Positions 57,997 to 64,000 of a DNA stretch of 64,000 bases are shown in pieces (within the stretch, counting starts at the first letter, position 1; the number at the start of each line of letters is the position of its first letter). This DNA is from Apricaphanius iberus. Lineage: Eukaryota; Chordata; Actinopteri; Cyprinodontiformes; Aphaniidae. The stretch spans positions 124,001 through 188,000 of the forward strand of contig JAPXFQ010001677.1 in the NCBI GenBank assembly GCA_028564705.1, given 5' to 3'. Both the position numbers and the translations under genes were made by a program. The notes beneath the pieces are model-generated. The model was not told the origin of the DNA. It made no database searches and saw only the letters and a list, made by a program, of their open reading frames with translations.

Positions 57997-58496
57997 AGTG
58001 ACAGTGTGTAGTTCTTGCAGTACATCTTTGAAAATAGCCATTAAATGTTATTTAATAATAATTGCATAAAGCACATTAAATGCTAAATATTGGCATATTG
58101 TGAAATATGACTAAAAATCTGTTTTAAAATACATAGGCGCGGATCCTCTTTTCAGGAGAAAGCCATATTAGATGACGTCTTTACTTCTACAAGAACCCGG
58201 ACGGACAAAGCACACGGAACACGCCCGCTATTAAAACATTTATTTCCCCTCAAAATGCAAAAAAGTTTCTCCATAAATACATTTTTACCTCTTCGCTAGT
58301 TCCAAGCGATGAAAGAGAGACTGATGTGCTCGTCATGTTGCTGCAAATAGATAATTCTCAGGGAATTGAGGGTTTGAAAACGGCACTAGTTGGACCTCCG
58401 TTGTTGAGTTTCTTACTCCAAGACACAGATACCGCATGCTTGTGATAATTTAGGTATGCACTGCCCCCTACTGGCCGAACATTACACACTGTGCCT
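57997..58496. mobile_element. TTAA-flanked MITE, 500 bp
   Basis: TTAA at 57993-57996 and 58497-58500. Inverted ends AGTGACAGTGTGTAGTTC and mirrored ACATTACACACTGTGCCT, followed inward by CCCCCTACTGGCCG at the right. No coding capacity. A different family from the 10-kb element. Confidence 0.75.
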
Positions 58497-58986
58497 TTAA
58501 CAATGTGATTGTGTGAAAATTAAAAAAGGTTCAACATTCACACCCTTATAAACAGAAATGTGTGCTGAAAGACAAAGTGCTTTGACTTTGAAGAACTGGA
58601 AGAGTGAGACTTGTCATATCACTGAGAATCCGTGGAGGTTAGGTGCTACAACTGTACACGAAAAACTGAAATTCCCCAACACCTGAGACCCCGTCTAAGA
58701 AAACGTCTAATTGCCTCTTTTAACCAAATGTACTTTTATATGCATTAATATCACAGTGGAAGTTGTCTCGGCACTACAGCAGAAGCTAGGACCTCTTCTT
58801 TATCTCTGCTACAGCTAATCAGCACAAACAAAAATAAAAAACATCCCTGGCTTTGCTGCTTTGCAAACATTAGCATGTCACGTTGCAGCTTGATGTTTCA
58901 GCTTCCTATACTGCAGGATATTTTAGGTGAGCTCTTCAGAAAAAAACCTTTGTTTGGCCAGGGTTCCCTGGATGTTGTTGTGAAAC

Positions 58987-59842
58987 TAGGGCCGGGCAAT
59001 ATAATGATTCATTTGATTTACCTAATTTTTCTACTTATAAATGATTAAATTTTTGGAATATATTGAAATTTAATTTCGCCGATACAACTCTTGGGTGTCA
59101 ATAGTTTAAAGTAAATCAACACCCCCAAGGACTTCAATCTTGTTTTGTGGATTTTGAATTCCGGTCTACTCCGAATAAGGATGTTTAAAATTAGGGATGC
59201 ACCGATACCTATATCGGGTATTGTCTCCAATACTGTCTAATGTACTCGTATCGGTATTGGTTAAAGTTAACCAATACCATGAACCGATACTTAAAATGTG
59301 GAAATTCGGCAATAATTTCACAGAATTATTTCACTTACATTTTTGGTTTTGTTGTCATTGGTATTGATATATAGTTTGAACAAGCTCATAAGAGACTAAA
59401 ACCTGTCTTCCAATTCATTGCATTTTTTTTGTATCGGTATTGTTTGTAGCGGCAAGTATTCTGATCTAAGTATTGGTATCAGTTCGGTTTGTAGAAAGCG
59501 GTATCATTGCATCCTTAATTGGAATACAGTGTAGTTTTAAAATGTATTTTCTTTCATTTGTAATTTCATTTTCAAGGAGAAAAAAGGAGAAAAAAAATTG
59601 AAGATTTTATTTTTTAAGCCCTGTCGCACAGCCCAAACCTTTAAATTTTCCAAAAAAAGATGAATTAGGTCAGAGGACATGTTCAACTTTGGAAAATAAA
59701 CTTTTAAATCAAAAATAATATCTAATGGGAATGTTCAAAATTGACAAAAAATAGTGATTTGTTATATTGTGGTATATATCGATATCGATCGATATGGAAA
59801 ATATTTTTGTGATATAACTTTTTTTCTTGCCGCTTGGCCCTA
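58987..59842. mobile_element. hAT-like element with CGATA-family MITE nested inside
   Basis: Outer ends TAGGGCCGGGCAATATAATG and its mirror TTGCCGCTTGGCCCTA; ATATCGATATCGATCG blocks near the right are typical of the AGGGCTGGGCAATAT family. The interior is split by the MITE at 59192-59517. Confidence 0.65.
59192..59517 (+). mobile_element. hAT-like MITE, CGATA-rich family, copy 4
   Basis: Starts TAGGGATGCACCGATACCTA and ends CATTGCATCCTTA. Shares GTCTAATGTACTCGTATCGG and TTAAAGTTAACCAATACCAT with copy 1, in the same orientation. Confidence 0.78.
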
Positions 59843-59849
59843 TAGGAAA

Positions 59850-61210
59850 TAACCAGAAGTTAATAATTAAATAGTTCACAAACCACTAACAGCCTATGAT
59901 GACTGTTTTTCAGAAAAATTTGCGAGTAATTTCTTACAGTTGAAGTCTGTGGCTAACATAACCAGTTTGTTTTTCAGAATAATTAGAAAACTCGAGTCAG
60001 AGTCAATTTTGTGGGTTTTGTGTTTGTTTGACCTAAGTCACCATCTCTGCTGGCTTAGACTGGTAGATTTCTAGTTAAAAACTCTGGAGAGATGTAAACT
60101 GCGATCTGAGACAAACATATCAACCTTGGTCCACTACAAGCTATAAGCAACATTCTGCTGCAAACTTTGATGTGAAAAGCACTCCTCCAACATTGAGCCA
60201 CCAGAATATGCACCGTAAGCAGAAATACAGCAGAGATGCATTATTGAGGAGCGCTAAAGAAGAGAGAAGCTGTTATGAGGTGAGGGTAAAAGGTGAAAGG
60301 AAGCCACAGATTTGGATTCAAACTGTCTTGACTTCTTTACCCTGACGTGATGAAGTGCTTTTTGCTGTTTTTCTTTCTGTAAAGATGACTGAAGTCAGTC
60401 GCTTTTTTTCTGCTCATTTGCATTAAGAGTTTTTATAATTTACAAAAGGGAAAGACAATTCCTGAGTTCAATCTTCACACTGTGATCAAGCTCCCATCAA
60501 TGTGTGCAAATGTAAATGGGGGAAAAAACGGGACGTCTCATAAATGAAAATCAAAGTAGAAACAGAAGAGAATAGCCATGCATAACCAATGAAGATGCTG
60601 GACCGGTTCTGATTTTCACTGGATTCCGATGATGATATAAGAATAAAAGCATTCATTCATCCTCCACATTACTTATTAAGGTTCCTTAGACGCCCCCCGT
60701 GTTTCATGCTGTATGGATCTCCTCTGGCCCAAACATTCTCACATGCACAATCCATGTGAAAAACAAACTAATCAATTAGAAATGCTGCATGTTTGAATAA
60801 TGGATGGTGTATATGTACAGAGGATGGGCAGAGTAATAGTGGAGGTGCATCTCTATAACTGTCAGGGATGATTAGTGAACCTTAGCTAAATTAGCTTTGC
60901 TCTCTGTGATAAACCCTGAGTGCCGAGAACAACAAGCCTTCAGGATCTGAAACCTCTGCTAAGGTGAACCCAAGTGATAAACGAATCTAGGGTGTTGACA
61001 CATCTAACAGTATATTGAGTTGGTATACAATCATGGGTTACTCTGTTAGGAACAACTGTCTCGTACCAGGCTGGACCACCTTTGGCCTTTTGCTGGACAT
61101 CCATAATGCAGAAAGGATAGAGGGCTTTCTATGAGTCAGAGATGACATGATGCTCTACGGTGAGGAGTAAGTACTTAAAAGTAAGTAAGAGAAAGTAAGT
61201 GAGAGAGCAA
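59850..61210. other. non-repetitive intron stretch
   Basis: No repeat or exon recognised. 60750-60930 (TTGAATAATGGATGG...GGATGATTAGTGAACC...TTAGCTAAATTAGC) is varied in composition and could be conserved; not testable here. Confidence 0.35.
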
Positions 61211-61214
61211 ACTT

Positions 61215-61700
61215 TAAGGCAACTTTATTTCTAAAGCACGCCTTTGACAGAAAGGTAATTCAATATCAAATAAAAGCAACAACAAAACACCAAAACAAGC
61301 ACAAAAAACATTAGAGACACAAAACATATGACATTCCAGCTAGTGTTAGTTAAACAAAGGCAATGCTGAACAGATGAGGTTTGAGCTGTAATTTAAAGGG
61401 ACTCAGGGTATCAGCAGCTTTGCAGTGGTCTGAAAGTTTGTTCCAGACAAGGAGAGTATAGAAACTGAACGCTGCTTCTCCACGTTTGGTTCTGATGATC
61501 GGTAAACTAGAGCTGGTGGACCTGATTGGTCTGGGGGTTGCTATGGTGACAACAGGTCTTCACCATACTTTGGTGCTAAACTATTAAATGATTTATAAAC
61601 TAGTAGGAGTATTTTGAAGTCTATTCTCTAAGCTACAGTGAGCCAGTGGAAGGACCGTAGAACTGGGGTGATGTGTTCTACTTTCCTGGTTCTAGTGAGA
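61215..61700 (-). mobile_element. Rex1/CR1-like LINE 3' fragment
   Basis: Reverse-oriented relative of 43330-44130: TTGGTGCTAAACTATTAAATGATTTATAAACTAGTAGGA mirrors 43720-43760 in parts, and GAACTGGGGTGATGTG mirrors the ACATCACCCCAGTTC block. It ends at 61215 with a tail (CTTTAGAAATAAAGTTGCC on the minus strand). Confidence 0.78.
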
Positions 61701-61734
61701 TTGTGAGCTGGCCCCACAAAAACTGGAAGACTAT

Positions 61735-61810
61735 GGATGGATGAGGGGATGGATGGATGGACCGACTCCACCAGCCTGTAGCACTAAAACAAGATGGATG
61801 GATCCATTGT
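61735..61810 (+). repeat. ATGG-rich tract
   Basis: Interrupted GGATGGATGG repeats adjoining the LINE fragment; a local tetranucleotide expansion or tail remnant. Confidence 0.6.
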
Positions 61811-64000
61811 CTTCTAGGACAAATATTAACCCAACAGTCTTAATTTTGCAGCTGATCTCCACACTAACCAGCCCAGGGAATGTCTTTCTAGTCAGTTATT
61901 GTCCAGTTTTGTTGAGCCAAAAATAAATTAAGGCTCCAGTTTCCTGCTCATAGTTGACATGAGTCAAACCTGGTGTCTTCTGATGGAGCAGCCTGTCTGA
62001 TTCAAGGTTCCACTGTTTCTATGTTGAGATGATTTGGTTAGATTTAGTGCTAATTTGAGTTGCTATTCCCTTACTATGAACTGGAACCAGTCTGTCCGTT
62101 CACCGCTCATGTAAAGACACACTTTCTTCTAACTGGATATTTTTTTCTCATCTGGATCATTCTCTGTTAGCATGACAGGTCGTTGTGGATGAAAATCTAA
62201 GTAGGTTCTGAATTACTACAACCATCTGGCACCAACAACCAGGCCACATTCAGTGTTACTAAACTCTCCTTCCGCCCATATTCTGTTACTGTTTAAACAT
62301 CAACACTAAGACTTTACAACATCCGGATGCCTAAATGCGTTGATTTGCTGCTATCATGTCTGTTTTGTCTCCATCAGGAGTTAGTGAGTGTTAGTCGAAC
62401 CAGCTAAGCAAACGTTGGAAGTTTTATCATGCAAGGTGACATGAACTGGGTTGGCCGGAAGGTGACATGTTGCTCCAGACTACTTAGTACTGATTGTCTG
62501 TCCTCACAGAGCTTCAACTGCAGATTGGTCTGTATGGAGACTTTGTGTCAACTACACATATTACTTTGACTCCTTAACAGCTTCTGCCTGACTCGAGGTC
62601 GAATGAGGGCACTGCTTTACATTAACATGCTGGTCTGCCGAGTACGTCTGTGTCATGGTCATTGGCTTTTATGGCAAAGAACAACAAAAAAGCTGCTGAG
62701 CTTTCACAGCTTTATGTGGCTGAGCGTACCTGATTGGAATATGTATGATTGAATGAACGAATCATGGAGAAAGTGATGATACTCCGGGCTATTTGCAGTC
62801 AATTTGAGCCATTTTCTTTGAGTTTTGACAATCGATTTTATATCAACGCTACCCTGTTCTTTTGCAAGAATCTAAAACTGACATAGTTGTCCATTTCTTC
62901 AGGCAATTTGGCATTTTGTGTCATGATATCCCATCCCAAACACTCTTTGTTTTGTTTCACAAAGAAATGTCCATACAAGCAATAGCCCATAAATAGCCAT
63001 ACACAAAACAAGCAAAAATATGCTTGTTGAATCAAAGAAATGTCAAAATGAGAACAATAACACCAAATCATCGAGACAAACAGATGTGGCGCTGCATTTA
63101 GCTTCCACTCTGTCAGAAACGGAACAAATGGTGTTGACTGAGAGGGAAAATGAAACATTTGACTTAATTGCTGAATTATGAAACATTTATATACTTCACT
63201 GGTCGCTCTCTATTTTCCCCCTTCATGGGAAGAAAAACAAAAGACACTCGACTTTGATAATGACTCGATATGAGCAGACCCCTTCATTCTTCACAACAGT
63301 GATTGAAAGACAAACAACTGGCAGCATTTGGGTTCTAGATGAATATAAATCTAAATGAAAAAATTTTAAGTAGAAAGTAACATTGTTCCAGATCGTCACC
63401 TGATTAGTATATCTGTCAGACAGTAGCAAGGAGAAAGTGATTGTTTCGAAAAAACTCACAAGCACTCCAGCTTGCAGTTAGCAACAAGCCACACAGAAGG
63501 CATCGTGGGGAAAATTTACTTGAGGAGATCAAAATTACATTTCTGAAAAAACTATCACATGGAAGCAAGAATGTAAAATAAATTAAAATGGATTAGCATG
63601 AATGCTTTTTCATTTTTAAAATCTAGCTGCTAAGATTTAATTTCATTACAAATGCCATTTTTGAACAACCAACATTTGACAATTAATCTTTGTATCAAAA
63701 TTAACCTTCTGAAAAATAACCAGGGAATCCAACCAAACATCTTTGGCAAGACTTAAAAAGAGAGGTTTACATATGCTCTGCATCCACTTTCACAGAGCTT
63801 GAGTTATTTCATAAAGAAAAAAAATGACATACATTTCAGTTTATAGATATACAAAGGTGGTAGAGACCCACTCCACAGACACTTGGACCTGCACTGAAAA
63901 AAGATTTTACCAAGTATTAACTTGAGCGCCACAGAGTTTAGGTTCTCCTTTGTAAGAAAACACGTATCATTTTCCATCCACTTCATTCACTGAGTTAGGT
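61811..64000. other. no recognised gene or repeat
   Basis: Frames up to 106 codons (62838-63158, minus) lack motifs. No tetraspanin first coding exon was found here. Confidence 0.35.

Overview
This is vertebrate nuclear DNA, almost certainly from a ray-finned (teleost) fish. It is AT-rich, has almost no long open frames, contains short exons with GT-AG borders, and is crowded with repeat families typical of teleosts: Tc1-like and hAT-like DNA elements, TTAA-target elements, L2/Rex1/RTE LINE fragments, tRNA-SINE tails ending in ATGG repeats, and a Ty3/gypsy LTR element. The species cannot be named from this window.

The only ordinary protein gene I can support is a tetraspanin on the minus strand, best matched to tspan9. 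Two consecutive coding exons are visible: a 192-bp exon (31123-31314: end of TM1, small loop, TM2) and a 75-bp exon (21673-21747: TM3). Both are in phase 0 at both ends. I found neither the start-codon exon nor the large-loop and TM4 exons, so most or all of the window appears to be tspan9 intron: over 32 kb upstream of the first visible exon, 9.4 kb between the two, and over 21 kb downstream of the second.

Left edge (1-2.5 kb): a CCAAT-box promoter-like stretch with a G-quadruplex motif and a long hairpin leads to a short exon resembling the start of ZMYM1/TTF-type (hAT-related) proteins. It is followed by a hAT-like non-autonomous copy and a MADF-domain remnant on the other strand. At 2.67-2.94 kb are two minus-strand tRNA genes, Arg-ACG and elongator Met-CAT; the Met gene has A instead of the near-universal U at position 33.

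The rest is layered mobile DNA. The clearest cases are: (i) a gypsy element at 26.4-28.7 kb with two identical 195-bp LTRs and a single 590-codon ORF joining a Gag N-terminus directly to an integrase, with protease, RT and RNase H missing; (ii) a 911-bp TTAA-flanked element inserted inside an L2 LINE reading frame (9.05-11.35 kb); (iii) hAT-like elements nested in other elements near 47.7-48.9 and 59.0-59.8 kb; (iv) several tRNA-SINE/L2 tails with exact target-site duplications; and (v) a Harbinger-like MITE inside an LTR-like sequence (36.8-37.8 kb). Between them lie kilobases of intron with nothing I can name; some of that may hold conserved regulatory DNA, which needs comparison with other fish.
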